Origin: PFJX01 sp964393825
GTDB taxonomy: Bacteria; Pseudomonadota; Gammaproteobacteria; Burkholderiales; Thiobacillaceae
Reading direction: 5' to 3'
Assembly (NCBI GenBank): GCA_964393825.1
Contig: CAYMUY010000002.1
Coordinates: forward strand, 104,525 to 168,524
Length of the DNA: 64,000 bases
A program made the translations under genes and the position numbers. Each line of letters begins with the position of its first letter. Within the stretch, counting starts at the first letter, position 1. The notes under the pieces are model-generated. The model had not been told where the DNA came from. It searched no databases and was given only the letters and a program-made list of their open reading frames with translations. Of this stretch, positions 9,901 to 17,642 are shown piece after piece.

Positions 9901-10032
9901 GGCACCGGCACCGGCTCGGAAGTGATGCAACGCATCGCCGCCCCCATGGTCGGCGGCATGGTCACCGCGCCGCTGCTGTCGATGTTCCTGATTCCGGCGG
10001 TGTATCTGTTGTGGCGGGGGCGGAAGTTGTAG
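6907..10032 (+). CDS. cusA: Copper/silver efflux RND pump CusA
   Basis: A 1041-residue inner-membrane proton-driven heavy-metal exporter (HME-RND). The three methionines that bind Cu(I)/Ag(I) in E. coli CusA are present at the same numbers: M573 (LLYMPTTLPG), M623 (LTMLETTIQL) and M672 (RIDMLATGIKSP). D405 in transmembrane helix 4 (GAMVDAAIVMIENAHK) is the proton-relay acid. Twelve hydrophobic helices with two large periplasmic loops are visible. The Met set points to Cu(I)/Ag(I) rather than the divalent Co/Zn/Cd substrates of CzcA. It is the last gene of the operon; a short GC hairpin without a T-run (10046-10060) follows. Confidence 0.95.
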   Translation: MIANLIRWSIGNRFLVLLATLVAAVAGVVAVLKTPLDAIPDLSDVQVIVRTPFPGQAPRVVEDQVTYPLATTMLSVPGAKAVRGYSMFGDSYVYVIFDDGTDLYWARSRVLEYLSSLASKLPKGVAPSIGPDATGVGWVYEYALIDRSGHNDLSKLRGLQDWFLKYELQALPNVSEVATIGGMVKQYQVVVDPEKLRAYRLPLARVVDAVKKANQESGGSILEMAEAEYMVRATGYLKTLDDFAAIAVGLGDNGVPVLLKDVARIQLGPQLRRGIADLDGEGEVVGGVIVMRSGANARDTILGVKQRLAELAKGLPAGVEIVTVYDRSQLIERAVETLSHKLLEEFIVVALVCLAFLFHLRSALVAIVSLPLGILIAFIVMREQGIAANIMSLGGIAIAIGAMVDAAIVMIENAHKHLEAWRHAHPGDNPDAAGYFRLAGDAAAEVGPALFFSLLIITVSFLPVFTLEAQEGRLFAPLAFTKTYAMAAAAGLSVTLIPVLMGYFLRGRIPDEHRNPLNRFLTAGYRPLIGVTLRHPKSLLLLSAALLALTWVPINRVGSEFIPPLNEGDLLYMPTTLPGLSPAKAQEILQLSDRMMKTVPEVKTVFGKIGRADSATDPAPLTMLETTIQLQPQDQWRPGMTLDGIIRELDQAVQIPSVANLWTMPIRTRIDMLATGIKSPVGVKIAGPDLAELERIGGQIEAVLQTVPGTASAYTERVASGRYLNIEIDRLAAARYGLSIADIQETVGVGIGGMVIAETVEGLERYPIQVRFPREDRDSISGLASLPLVTPGGATVTLGALAKIVVADGPAMIRSENARPNGWIYVDIKGRDLGSYVREAREKVNREVKLPTGYSVGWSGQYEFMERATARLKLVVPLTLMIIFVLLYLTFRTLWQPLLIMATLPFALVGGYWLLYLLDFNLSVAVGVGFIALAGVAAEFGVIMLIYLDQAVKQRESEGRLNTRADLIEAITAGAVLRVRPKAMTVAVILAGLLPIMLGTGTGSEVMQRIAAPMVGGMVTAPLLSMFLIPAVYLLWRGRKL

Positions 10033-10083
10033 GCGGGTGCGACCTCCCCCTCGACGGGGGCCCCGAAACCAATCATGGGGGCG

Positions 10084-10677
10084 TTATTTCGGCAACGGCC
10101 GGAAGTAGCCCTTGATGCAATCGGCGCTGATGACCGCGATCTGGATGTGGTTGCGCAGACGAAAGCCGGCACCGTCGTATAGCGGTAAGTCTTCCGGGAA
10201 CGGAGCGCGTACCGAGTCATAGGGTGGCAATCCCTGATCCTTGCGGTAGAGGTGCAGCGTCTGGATGACCTGGCAGTCCAGTTCGCGCTTGAAGCGGTCC
10301 GTGCCGCCGCTGTTTCCAGGTAAGGGCAAACCCATCACGGAGTAGGAGTCGCGGAGCGTGGTGTAAGCCTGGGCGACTTCGTCGAGGCCCGTCCGGGTAG
10401 TGAGGTCCAGACAGAAACCCAGGTCGAGGATGGCTCCCGCCACGGCCGGCTGTTCGATCTTGTTCTTGGTGTTCCCGCTCTGCGCCCATTCCAGTCCGCG
10501 TTGCGGATCGTTTTCCCAGAAGTAGATTCCGTGGCCCAACCATTCGTAGCGGCCTTCGGATTTATCCAGGTGGGCTATCTTGCCCCCGACCACGGCATCC
10601 ACAGTGGCATTCTCCGTGCCGTGAAATCCCAGCACGAAAGTGGGATGACGCTGATAGAGCGCCCAGGGATTAGTCAC
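10084..10677 (-). CDS. ADP-ribosyltransferase-like protein, candidate toxin
   Basis: A 197-residue cytoplasmic protein with no signal or membrane segment. The N-terminal half has GFHGT (H19) and, 28 residues on, WLGHGIYFWEN (Y52, W54, E55) followed by P-Q-R-G-L-E-W-A. This arrangement resembles the HGT … GxGfYlt … A-x-x-W-A pattern of DUF3990/ADP-ribosyltransferase-fold proteins. The C-terminus has FPEDLPLYDGAGF and HIQIAV-x5-CIKGYFRP, which look conserved. Start is GTG at 10677, overlapping the partner's stop by 8 bp, so translation is probably coupled. Toxin function is inferred from this layout; the fold assignment comes from motifs only. Confidence 0.6.
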   Translation of the reverse strand: MTNPWALYQRHPTFVLGFHGTENATVDAVVGGKIAHLDKSEGRYEWLGHGIYFWENDPQRGLEWAQSGNTKNKIEQPAVAGAILDLGFCLDLTTRTGLDEVAQAYTTLRDSYSVMGLPLPGNSGGTDRFKRELDCQVIQTLHLYRKDQGLPPYDSVRAPFPEDLPLYDGAGFRLRNHIQIAVISADCIKGYFRPLPK

Positions 10678-10900
10678 GGATCAGTTTTTTGACCTTGCCG
10701 CCACGGGTGATGACGCCGAGACGGGTGAGAAAGTCGCGGGCGGCTTCTGGCGTGGCGGATACTTTCCTGCCGTAGGCTTGCATGTCATTCAGCAGCGCCT
10801 GATCGGTAAGCATTCTGCCCACCATTCGCGCTTTTCCGTGTTGAACGGTTACGTCGCGGTTATCGGACTTATCGGAATTCTTTAATGTAGCTGTCGTCAT
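10670..10900 (-). CDS. Small partner of the ART-like protein, candidate antitoxin
   Basis: A 76-residue hydrophilic protein placed first in the pair, as antitoxins usually are. The C-terminal half (YGRKVSATPEAARDFLTRLG followed by VITRGG and KVKKLIRD) contains an 'AARdFL-x-R-x-Gi-x-x-x-G' segment that I associate with small partner or antitoxin-like proteins. No HTH or AbrB/RHH signature is evident. The ATG at 10900 has AGGAG six bases upstream, so it is preferred over an in-frame ATG at 10936. It overlaps the downstream gene by 8 bp. The product may neutralise the ART-like protein directly. Confidence 0.6.
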   Translation of the reverse strand: MTTATLKNSDKSDNRDVTVQHGKARMVGRMLTDQALLNDMQAYGRKVSATPEAARDFLTRLGVITRGGKVKKLIRD

Positions 10901-11023
10901 GGAGTACTCCTGGCAGAGGGTCATGATTTTATGCACTAAGTCTGGTTTCTATCTGTTTTCTACGCCGCATGTCCATGAATGCCAGCCTGGCGCGGCATCC
11001 AATCTCGCCCTCCAACCAGGCAT

Positions 11024-11785
11024 CTACAGCGTCACCACCACCGGCGTGTGATCCGACGGACGCTCCAGCTTGCGCGGCGCCTTGTCAATCTCGACCGCCG
11101 CGCAACGCGCCGCCAGGGGTTCCGACAGGAGGATGTGGTCGATGCGTAGCCCCAGGTTGCGGCGGAAGCCGGCGGCGCGGTAATCCCACCAACTGAAGCT
11201 GTTCTCCGCCTGCTCGAATAGCCGGAAGCTGTCCTTGAGGCCAAGGGCCAGCAGGGCGCGGAACTGCTCCCGCTCCGGCTCGGACACCAGGACGTTGCCT
11301 GCCCAGGCCGCCGGGTCGTGCACGTCGCGGTCTTCCGGGGCGATGTTGTAGTCGCCCAGCAGGGCCAGGTTCGGGTAACGCGCCAGTTCGTTCTTGAGCC
11401 AGGCATGCAGCGCATTCAGCCAGCGCAGCTTGTAGACGTATTTGTCGGAATCCAGGCTCTGGCCGTTGGGGATGTAGACGCAGACCACGCGGATGCCGGC
11501 GATGGTGGCGGCCAGCACCCGCTTCTGCTCGTCCTCGAAACCGGGGATGCCGGCCTGGACGTCCTGCGGGGGCTGGCGGCTGACGATGGCCACGCCGTTG
11601 TAGGTCTTCTGGCCGCTGAACGCGACCTGGTAACCGGCGGCCTCGATCTCGGCGCGCGGGAATTTGGCGTCTTCCAGTTTGGTTTCCTGCAGGCAGATCA
11701 CATCGGTCTGTGTCGCCGCCAGCCAGTCGAGCAGATGTGGCAGGCGGACTTTCAGGGAGTTGACGTTCCAGGTAGCGATTTTCAT
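11024..11785 (-). CDS. xth: Exodeoxyribonuclease III / AP endonuclease
   Basis: A 253-residue member of the endonuclease/exonuclease/phosphatase family, acting in base-excision repair at abasic sites. The sequence shows the N-terminal NVNSLKVR, catalytic LQETK (metal-binding Glu), GDYNIAPEDRDVHDP, and the terminal SDHTPVVV with the catalytic Asp-His. Length is normal for XthA. The ATG at 11785 (MKIATWNVN) begins exactly at the family N-terminus; the longer open frame is ignored. It is divergent from the polysaccharide cluster, with a 41-bp gap. Confidence 0.95.
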   Translation of the reverse strand: MKIATWNVNSLKVRLPHLLDWLAATQTDVICLQETKLEDAKFPRAEIEAAGYQVAFSGQKTYNGVAIVSRQPPQDVQAGIPGFEDEQKRVLAATIAGIRVVCVYIPNGQSLDSDKYVYKLRWLNALHAWLKNELARYPNLALLGDYNIAPEDRDVHDPAAWAGNVLVSEPEREQFRALLALGLKDSFRLFEQAENSFSWWDYRAAGFRRNLGLRIDHILLSEPLAARCAAVEIDKAPRKLERPSDHTPVVVTL

Positions 11786-11826
11786 GGGTGAAGGCGCAAA
11801 ATGAGTGGGTGGTAGACTGCCGCGCC

Positions 11827-13014
11827 ATGCTGCTTGCATCCCTGCTCGGCGCGGCCTGGTGCCTGGTCGTGGCCGCCATTCTATTCCCGCATCGGCGGGT
11901 GCTGATCGCGCTCTGGCGCGAGCCGGTGCTGCGCCAGCCGCTGCTGATCGTGGAGAGCGACGACTGGGGCGCGGGACCGGCGGAACAGGCGCGGGCCCTG
12001 GCCGCGATCACGGATGGCCTGAGCCGACACCGGGATGGCACCGGCCGTTCGCCGGTGATGACCATCGCCCTGATCCTGGCACTGCCCGAGGCGAACGCCG
12101 CCACTCGCCTGCGGCCTCTCGACGCGTCCGAGTTTTCGCCGGTCCTGGCGGCCTTGAAGGACGGCATCGCCCGGGGGGTGCTGGCGCCGCAGCTCCATGG
12201 CCTGACCCATTTCTGGCCGTCGGCCCTCGACCGCGCCGCCCGGGAGCAGCCGCGGGTCGCCGACTGGCTGGCGACGCCGGAACTGACCGAACAGCTCCCC
12301 TCGCCATTGCAGAGCCGCTGGACCGATGCTTCCGTACTCCCGTCACGCCCTCTGGAAGTTGCGGCCGTTCGCGATGCCGTCGCGGAAGAAGTGGCGGTGT
12401 ACACACGCGTGCTGGGAGCGCCGCCGCGGGTCGTGGTGCCTCCCACCTTCGTCTGGAACGCCGCGGTCGAGGCGGCCTGGGCGGCGGCGGGCCTGGGCGT
12501 GCTGGTGACGCCCGGCCGTCGGCTGAGCGGCCGCGACGAGGCGGGGCGCCCGGCCGGGATGGATCGCGACATGCACAACGGCGAGCGCGGGGAAGGTGGC
12601 CTGGTCTATCTGGTGCGCGACGATTATTTCGAGCCCATCCTCGGCCACACGCCGGAGCGGGCGCTCGCGGCCCTGGCGGCCAAGACGGCGCTGGGACGGC
12701 CCTGCCTGCTGGAGACCCACCGCAACAATTTCCTGGCGGCCGCGGGCGGCGACCCCCCGCGCGCGCTGGCGGCGCTCGATGAGCTCCATCGGCGGGCGCT
12801 GGCCGCGACGCCGTCCCTGCGTTTCCTCTCCTGCGCGGAACTCGGCCAGATCCTGCGCGAAGAAGACCCGGCCTGGATCGAGCAGGATCGCCGGCGCCGG
12901 TTTACCATCTGGCTGCGCCGTGTCGCGCTGCTGCCGCGTTTCGGCAAGGCCGCCCGCCTGTCCGGCCTGCTGCCCCTGCTCTCCCTGTTCGCCCAACCCG
13001 ACCCCCGCCCGTGA
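11827..13014 (+). CDS. Membrane-anchored polysaccharide deacetylase-like protein
   Basis: A 395-residue protein beginning with a hydrophobic helix (residues 1-20). LLIVESDDWG (D45, D46) and LHGLTHFW (H124, H128) match the Asp and HxxxH metal-binding positions of the NodB-type glycoside hydrolase/deacetylase fold. The rest diverges from standard NodB domains. It heads the plus-strand arm of the polysaccharide locus and overlaps the glycosyltransferase start by 4 bp, so the two are probably cotranscribed. The substrate is unknown. The ATG at 11827 is chosen because it starts the hydrophobic helix; an in-frame GTG at 11788 is possible. Confidence 0.65.
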   Translation: MLLASLLGAAWCLVVAAILFPHRRVLIALWREPVLRQPLLIVESDDWGAGPAEQARALAAITDGLSRHRDGTGRSPVMTIALILALPEANAATRLRPLDASEFSPVLAALKDGIARGVLAPQLHGLTHFWPSALDRAAREQPRVADWLATPELTEQLPSPLQSRWTDASVLPSRPLEVAAVRDAVAEEVAVYTRVLGAPPRVVVPPTFVWNAAVEAAWAAAGLGVLVTPGRRLSGRDEAGRPAGMDRDMHNGERGEGGLVYLVRDDYFEPILGHTPERALAALAAKTALGRPCLLETHRNNFLAAAGGDPPRALAALDELHRRALAATPSLRFLSCAELGQILREEDPAWIEQDRRRRFTIWLRRVALLPRFGKAARLSGLLPLLSLFAQPDPRP

Positions 13015-14165
13015 AGCCCGCCCTGCCCCCCTCCCGCCTGCTGGTCATCTCGGAACTGTTCCTGCCCACCAAGGGCGGCACCACCGTCTGGTATGACGCG
13101 GTCTATCGCCGCCTGGGCGGCAAGGATCTCCATATCGTCACCGCCGCGGTGCCCGATGCCGAGGCCATCGACCTAGCGCATCCCAACAGCCTTCACCGCA
13201 TCGGCCTGCAGCGGGTCTGGTGGCTGAAGCCGGAGTCGCTGGGCATGTATCTGAAGATGCTCGGAAAATCCCTGCAACTGGCGCTGCGCCATCGCTTCGA
13301 TGCCGTACACGGTGCCCGCGCGCTGCCGGAAGGCCTGGTGGCCTGGATCATGGCGCGACTGCTCGGCATCCCGCTGCTGGTCTATTGCCACGGCGAGGAG
13401 CTCACCACCTGGGGGCGCGGCCGCAAGTTCCGGACCATGCTCTGGGTCTATCGTCACGCCGACGCGGTGATCGCCAACAGCGAGTACACCGTGGCGGAGA
13501 TGGCGCGCCTGGGGGTGGACCGGGGCCACATCACCCTGATCAATCCCGGTGTCGATGTCGACCGCTTCCGGCCAGGCCTGCCCTGCGACGATCTCAAGCC
13601 CGCCATCGGCCTGGGCGAGGCGCAGCGCCTGATCCTCGGCGTGGGCCGCCTGGTCCGGCGCAAGGGCTTCGACCAGGTGATCCGCGCCCTGCCGGAACTG
13701 GTGAAGCAGGGCATCGACGCCCATTACGCCCTCATCGGCATCGGCGAGGACTGGGACTATCTCCTCGGCCTCGCGCGCGAACTGGGCGTGTCCGAGCGCC
13801 TGCATCTGCTCGGCCACGTCAGCCCGGAGGACCTGCCGCGCTGGTACAACGCCTGCGACGTCTTCGTCATGGCCAACCGCGAGATCAACGGCGACACCGA
13901 GGGTTTCGGCATGGTCTTCCTGGAAGCGGCGGCCTGCGCCAAGCCGGCCATCGCCGGAACCGCGGGCGGCACCGGCGCGGCGGTGGTGGACGGGGTGACG
14001 GGGTATCGGGTGGACGGCACGGCGTTGCCCCCCCTGGTCGATGCCCTGTCCGTCCTGCTCCGCGACGGCGACCTGGCAGCGCGACTGGGTCAGGCTGGGC
14101 TGGCGCGCGCCCGCGAGGAGTTCAGCTGGGATTCGGTGGCCGAACGCACGCATGTCCTCCCATGA
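13011..14165 (+). CDS. Glycosyltransferase family 4 (GT-B)
   Basis: A 384-residue cytoplasmic GT-B enzyme, probably using a nucleotide-sugar donor to extend a lipid-linked glycan. Features are: an N-terminal Rossmann half with PTKGGTTVWYDAV; a C-terminal half starting at VGRLVRRKGFDQVI; and the donor-binding EGFGMVFLEAAACAKPAIAG, the GT4 E-x7-E motif. Start is GTG at 13011, in a GTGA overlap with the previous stop. Specificity cannot be read from sequence. Confidence 0.9.
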   Translation: MKPALPPSRLLVISELFLPTKGGTTVWYDAVYRRLGGKDLHIVTAAVPDAEAIDLAHPNSLHRIGLQRVWWLKPESLGMYLKMLGKSLQLALRHRFDAVHGARALPEGLVAWIMARLLGIPLLVYCHGEELTTWGRGRKFRTMLWVYRHADAVIANSEYTVAEMARLGVDRGHITLINPGVDVDRFRPGLPCDDLKPAIGLGEAQRLILGVGRLVRRKGFDQVIRALPELVKQGIDAHYALIGIGEDWDYLLGLARELGVSERLHLLGHVSPEDLPRWYNACDVFVMANREINGDTEGFGMVFLEAAACAKPAIAGTAGGTGAAVVDGVTGYRVDGTALPPLVDALSVLLRDGDLAARLGQAGLARAREEFSWDSVAERTHVLP

Positions 14166-14203
14166 AACGACGCGCCCGCCAGCCTTGAGCGCAGCCTGAG
14201 CCC

Positions 14204-15763
14204 ATGCTGTTCAGCTCGCCGGAGTTCGTCTACCTCTTCCTGCCCATCGTCCTGATGGGGTTCTTCTGGCTGGCCAGGTGGAGCCACCGCATCGCCGCCA
14301 CCTGGCTGCTGGCGACCTCACTCTTCTTCTATGGCTGGTGGAACCCGGCCTATCTCGGCCTCCTGATCGGCTCGATCTGCTTCAATTACGGCATGGGGCT
14401 GGTGCTGGCGAGGGAATCGACGCGACCCGTGGCATCTCGCCGCCGCATCCTCCTCGCTTTCGGGGTAGGCGCCAATCTCGCCCTGCTGGGCTACTTCAAA
14501 TATGCGAACTTCTTTCTGGATAGCGCCAATACGGCCCTGGGCACGGACTGGCACGCGGGCGAGATCATCCTGCCTCTGGGCATTTCCTTCTTCACCTTCA
14601 CCCAGATCGCCTTTCTGGTGGATGCCTGGCGAGGTCTCGCAAAGGAATTCAACTTCATCCATTACGGACTGTTCGTCACCTATTTCCCGCACCTGATCGC
14701 CGGCCCGGTGTTGCATCACAAGGAAATGATGCCGCAGTTCGGGCAGCGTGAAACCTATCGGTTGAACTGGGAAAACCTGGCTGTCGGGCTGGTCATCTTC
14801 GCCATCGGCCTGTTCAAGAAGCTCGTTCTGGCCGATGGCGTCGCCCCCTACGCCAGCCCGGTGTTCGCCGCCGCTGGCGGCGGCGCCGATCTGACCTTTC
14901 TGGAGGCCTGGGGCGGGGTCCTGGCGTATACGCTGCAACTGTATTTCGACTTCTCCGGTTATTCGGACATGGCCATCGGCGCGTCGCGGATGTTCGGCGT
15001 GCGTCTGCCGCTCAACTTCAATTCCCCCTACCAGGCCCTGAACATCGTCGACTTCTGGCGACGCTGGCACATGACCCTGTCCCGTTTCCTCCGCGATTAC
15101 CTCTATTTCCCCCTCGGCGGCAACCGTCACGGCAAGTCCCGCCGCTACGTCAACCTGATGGCCACCATGCTGCTCGGCGGCTTATGGCATGGCGCGGGCT
15201 GGACCTTCGTCATCTGGGGTGGACTGCACGGCCTGTACCTGGTGATGAACCATGCCTGGAGCGGCATCAAGGTGACACTGGGGCTGCCCGGCGGTCGCTG
15301 GTGGACCCGTCTGCTCGCCTGGTGCACGACTTTCCTGGCCGTGGTGGTCGCCTGGGTGTTTTTCCGGGCGGACTCGCTGGATGCGGCGCTGTCCCTGCTC
15401 ACGTCCATGGCCGGTGGCCACGGTGTCGCGGTTCCCGGGCCATGGCTGGCCGAAAGTCACTGGCGCGTCGGCTGGCTGCTGCACAGCCTGGGCATCCAGA
15501 TCGGGGACGCGGGCAAACATGTACCGGACCCCTGGGCCTGGGCCTGGATCGCGACCCTGCTGCTGATCGCGGCGCGCATGCCCAACACCCAGCGCCTGCT
15601 GGCCGATTTCCGGCCCGCGCTCGATTTCGTGGCGGATGCCGGCCGTCAGGTCGCCTGGCGATTCAGGTTCACCCCCACCTGGGCCGCGCTGACCGTCATC
15701 CTGCTGGTCGCCGCGCTCACCCGTGGCGAGGCCTTGTCGGAATTCCTCTACTTCCAGTTCTGA
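14204..15763 (+). CDS. MBOAT O-acyltransferase, AlgI-like
   Basis: A 519-residue multi-pass inner-membrane protein of the MBOAT family. AlgI relatives carry acetyl groups across the membrane for O-acetylation of exopolysaccharides. The conserved catalytic histidine is H329 in GGLWHGAGWTF, and the NIVDFWRRWHMTLSRFLRDY and LYFPLGGNRHG signatures of AlgI are present. It is followed directly (TGATG overlap at 15761-15765) by an AlgX/AlgJ-like SGNH protein, so the pair probably forms one acetylation machine. The polymer here is unlikely to be alginate, because no other alg gene is present. Confidence 0.92.
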   Translation: MLFSSPEFVYLFLPIVLMGFFWLARWSHRIAATWLLATSLFFYGWWNPAYLGLLIGSICFNYGMGLVLARESTRPVASRRRILLAFGVGANLALLGYFKYANFFLDSANTALGTDWHAGEIILPLGISFFTFTQIAFLVDAWRGLAKEFNFIHYGLFVTYFPHLIAGPVLHHKEMMPQFGQRETYRLNWENLAVGLVIFAIGLFKKLVLADGVAPYASPVFAAAGGGADLTFLEAWGGVLAYTLQLYFDFSGYSDMAIGASRMFGVRLPLNFNSPYQALNIVDFWRRWHMTLSRFLRDYLYFPLGGNRHGKSRRYVNLMATMLLGGLWHGAGWTFVIWGGLHGLYLVMNHAWSGIKVTLGLPGGRWWTRLLAWCTTFLAVVVAWVFFRADSLDAALSLLTSMAGGHGVAVPGPWLAESHWRVGWLLHSLGIQIGDAGKHVPDPWAWAWIATLLLIAARMPNTQRLLADFRPALDFVADAGRQVAWRFRFTPTWAALTVILLVAALTRGEALSEFLYFQF

Positions 15764-16818
15764 TGCCTCCACGCCGCTTTTTCATCCACATCCTGCTGGC
15801 GACCCTGCTCTGTGTCGCGACTCTGTATGCGCTGGCCTGGTGGCTGCAACCGGTATACGGCGACCTGGCCCGCATCGGCGGGCACGCGGAACGAGAGTTC
15901 GGCTGGAATGCGCCCATGCTCGAATTCAGCCCCCTCGAAGCCTCCTGGGGGGGCGACAGCTACACCCGGCCGGTGGACGTCCTGGTGCTGGGCGACTCCT
16001 TCGCGAATCTGCGCCCGCCGATGCAGTGGCAGAACTGGCTGGCGGCGCTGACCGGCTGGCGCATCCATACGCTGGATAAACACCAAGTGGACATCGGCCG
16101 GCTCGTCGAATCCCCCCTGTATCGTGACCGCCCGCCGCGCGTGGTCATCTGGAATACGATCGAACGCGACCTGCGTGACGAATACGCCGACAACGATGGT
16201 CACTGCGCCCCTCGCGTCGCCGCCGCCGCGCCACAGGCCCTGCCCGTGCGCCCCACCGGGGCGCGCTCGCGCGCATTCATGCGCCCGTCTGGCGGCGACG
16301 GCATCAACCCGGGTTATGCCCGTGCCTGGCTCTGGAAAAACCTGTTGCGCGACCACACAGGCCTCTACACGGGCGATACCCTGCATCTGCGCCTGAAACG
16401 CGCTGACCTGTTCTCCTCGCGCGACCCGCGCGGGCTCCTGGTCTACCGTCTGGACCTGCTCAAGAAGAGCTGGCGGGACACGGACCTCGACCGTACCCGC
16501 TGCAGCTTCGCATCGATGGCGGCGCGCTTCGAGCGCAATGGCGTGACCCGTTTCGTCACCGCCCTGGCGCCGGACAAATCCAGCGCCTACCGCCCCTGGC
16601 TGGTCGATCCGGCGCAATTGCCGGAAAGCCGGCTGCCGGCGCTGATGCACGGTTTTCCGGTCGCCGATGCCCGGCTCGACCTGGTATTGGCGGAGGCTAT
16701 CCGGCACGGCACGAAAGATGTTTACTTGCCTGACGACACCCACTGGGGCTCCGCTGGCCACGAACTGGCCGCTCATGCCATCCTGAAGCTGCTTGCGGAT
16801 CTCGGATTGGCCCGATGA
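15763..16818 (+). CDS. AlgX/AlgJ-like SGNH acetyltransferase, membrane-anchored
   Basis: A 351-residue protein with one N-terminal membrane helix (about residues 7-29) and a periplasmic SGNH-hydrolase-type domain. The nucleophile motif is LVLGDSFANL (S79) and the C-terminal dyad is PDDTHWGSAGH (D325, H327), as in AlgX and AlgJ, which place acetyl groups on polysaccharide. It starts at the ATG overlapping the MBOAT stop. It probably accepts acetyl from the MBOAT protein and modifies the exported glycan. It has no carbohydrate-binding C-terminal module of the AlgX kind. Confidence 0.85.
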   Translation: MPPRRFFIHILLATLLCVATLYALAWWLQPVYGDLARIGGHAEREFGWNAPMLEFSPLEASWGGDSYTRPVDVLVLGDSFANLRPPMQWQNWLAALTGWRIHTLDKHQVDIGRLVESPLYRDRPPRVVIWNTIERDLRDEYADNDGHCAPRVAAAAPQALPVRPTGARSRAFMRPSGGDGINPGYARAWLWKNLLRDHTGLYTGDTLHLRLKRADLFSSRDPRGLLVYRLDLLKKSWRDTDLDRTRCSFASMAARFERNGVTRFVTALAPDKSSAYRPWLVDPAQLPESRLPALMHGFPVADARLDLVLAEAIRHGTKDVYLPDDTHWGSAGHELAAHAILKLLADLGLAR

Positions 16819-16829
16819 AAGGAACACAC

Positions 16830-17642
16830 ATGTCTACACTGCGCTTCGCCCTGACCATCGCCGCCCTGGCGGCCGCAACCTTCCCGGCCGTGACCACGGC
16901 CGCCAATCATCAGGCGGACTATCAGACCTTGAAGATATGGTGCATCGAACGCACCAAGTGGACCCAGGAAGGCAGGACGAGGGCCATGACCATGGCCACG
17001 CCCGACAACTATTTCCACTTTCACCATTACTGCGCGGCATTGAACCACATGAACTCGGCCTATTCCGCGCGGGGCAAGGATGCCAGGCGCTACGAACTGG
17101 AACGGGTGATCGGCGAGACGGGCTACGTCCTCGAACACGTCCCGCCCGACCACCCGCTGCTGCCGCCCCTCTACACGCTGCGCGGCCAGGCCCGGACACT
17201 CGGGAACAACAGCGCCGCCGCCGAGATGGAGTTGATCAAAGCGCTCACGCTAGACCCGGATCACCTTGAAGCACTATCGAGCCTGGCACAGCTCTATATC
17301 GACACCAAACGCCAGGACAATGCGATCAAGCTCGTCCGCCACGGCCTGGAGATATCGCCCGGCAACAAGGCCATGCGACGGCTGGGAACGCAACTCAAGA
17401 TCGACCTTCCCCCCGAGGACACCAAACCCGCGCCGGCGGCGGAGCCGCCCGCGAAGCCGCCAGCCACGAACGACACGGCACCGGTGCCCATGCCGTCGCC
17501 CGCGGCCGACACGGCGCCGGCCGAACCGCCGGACATCGGCACCCCCCGCAACCCCTGGTGCCGCTTCTGCCCGGACGTGCCGAGCAGCCCGCCTCAGGCT
17601 ACCCCATCCATGCCTGGAGTCGTTCCCAAAGCCGGGCGGTAA
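16830..17642 (+). CDS. Exported TPR-repeat protein
   Basis: A 270-residue protein with a signal peptide (residues 1-25, ending TTAA), a helical region with tetratricopeptide repeats (about residues 90-190, e.g. AEMELIKALTLDPDHLEALSSLAQLY), then a Pro/Ala-rich tail and a short C-terminal segment with CRFC. TPR proteins often scaffold exopolysaccharide acetylation or export complexes; in the alginate system AlgK has this role, so a similar one is inferred. The ATG at 16830 with AAGGAA upstream is preferred to 16815. Its last 44 bp overlap, tail to tail, the gene on the other strand. Confidence 0.72.
   Translation: MSTLRFALTIAALAAATFPAVTTAANHQADYQTLKIWCIERTKWTQEGRTRAMTMATPDNYFHFHHYCAALNHMNSAYSARGKDARRYELERVIGETGYVLEHVPPDHPLLPPLYTLRGQARTLGNNSAAAEMELIKALTLDPDHLEALSSLAQLYIDTKRQDNAIKLVRHGLEISPGNKAMRRLGTQLKIDLPPEDTKPAPAAEPPAKPPATNDTAPVPMPSPAADTAPAEPPDIGTPRNPWCRFCPDVPSSPPQATPSMPGVVPKAGR

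Noticed and set aside
6784..9930. A 1048-codon frame opposite cusA
   Set aside because: Antisense shadow of a strongly conserved RND pump; composition (His/Asp/Gly/Gln rich) is typical of the artefact.
10046..10060. Hairpin after cusA as a rho-independent terminator
   Set aside because: The stem is only 5 bp of C/G and no T-run follows on either strand.
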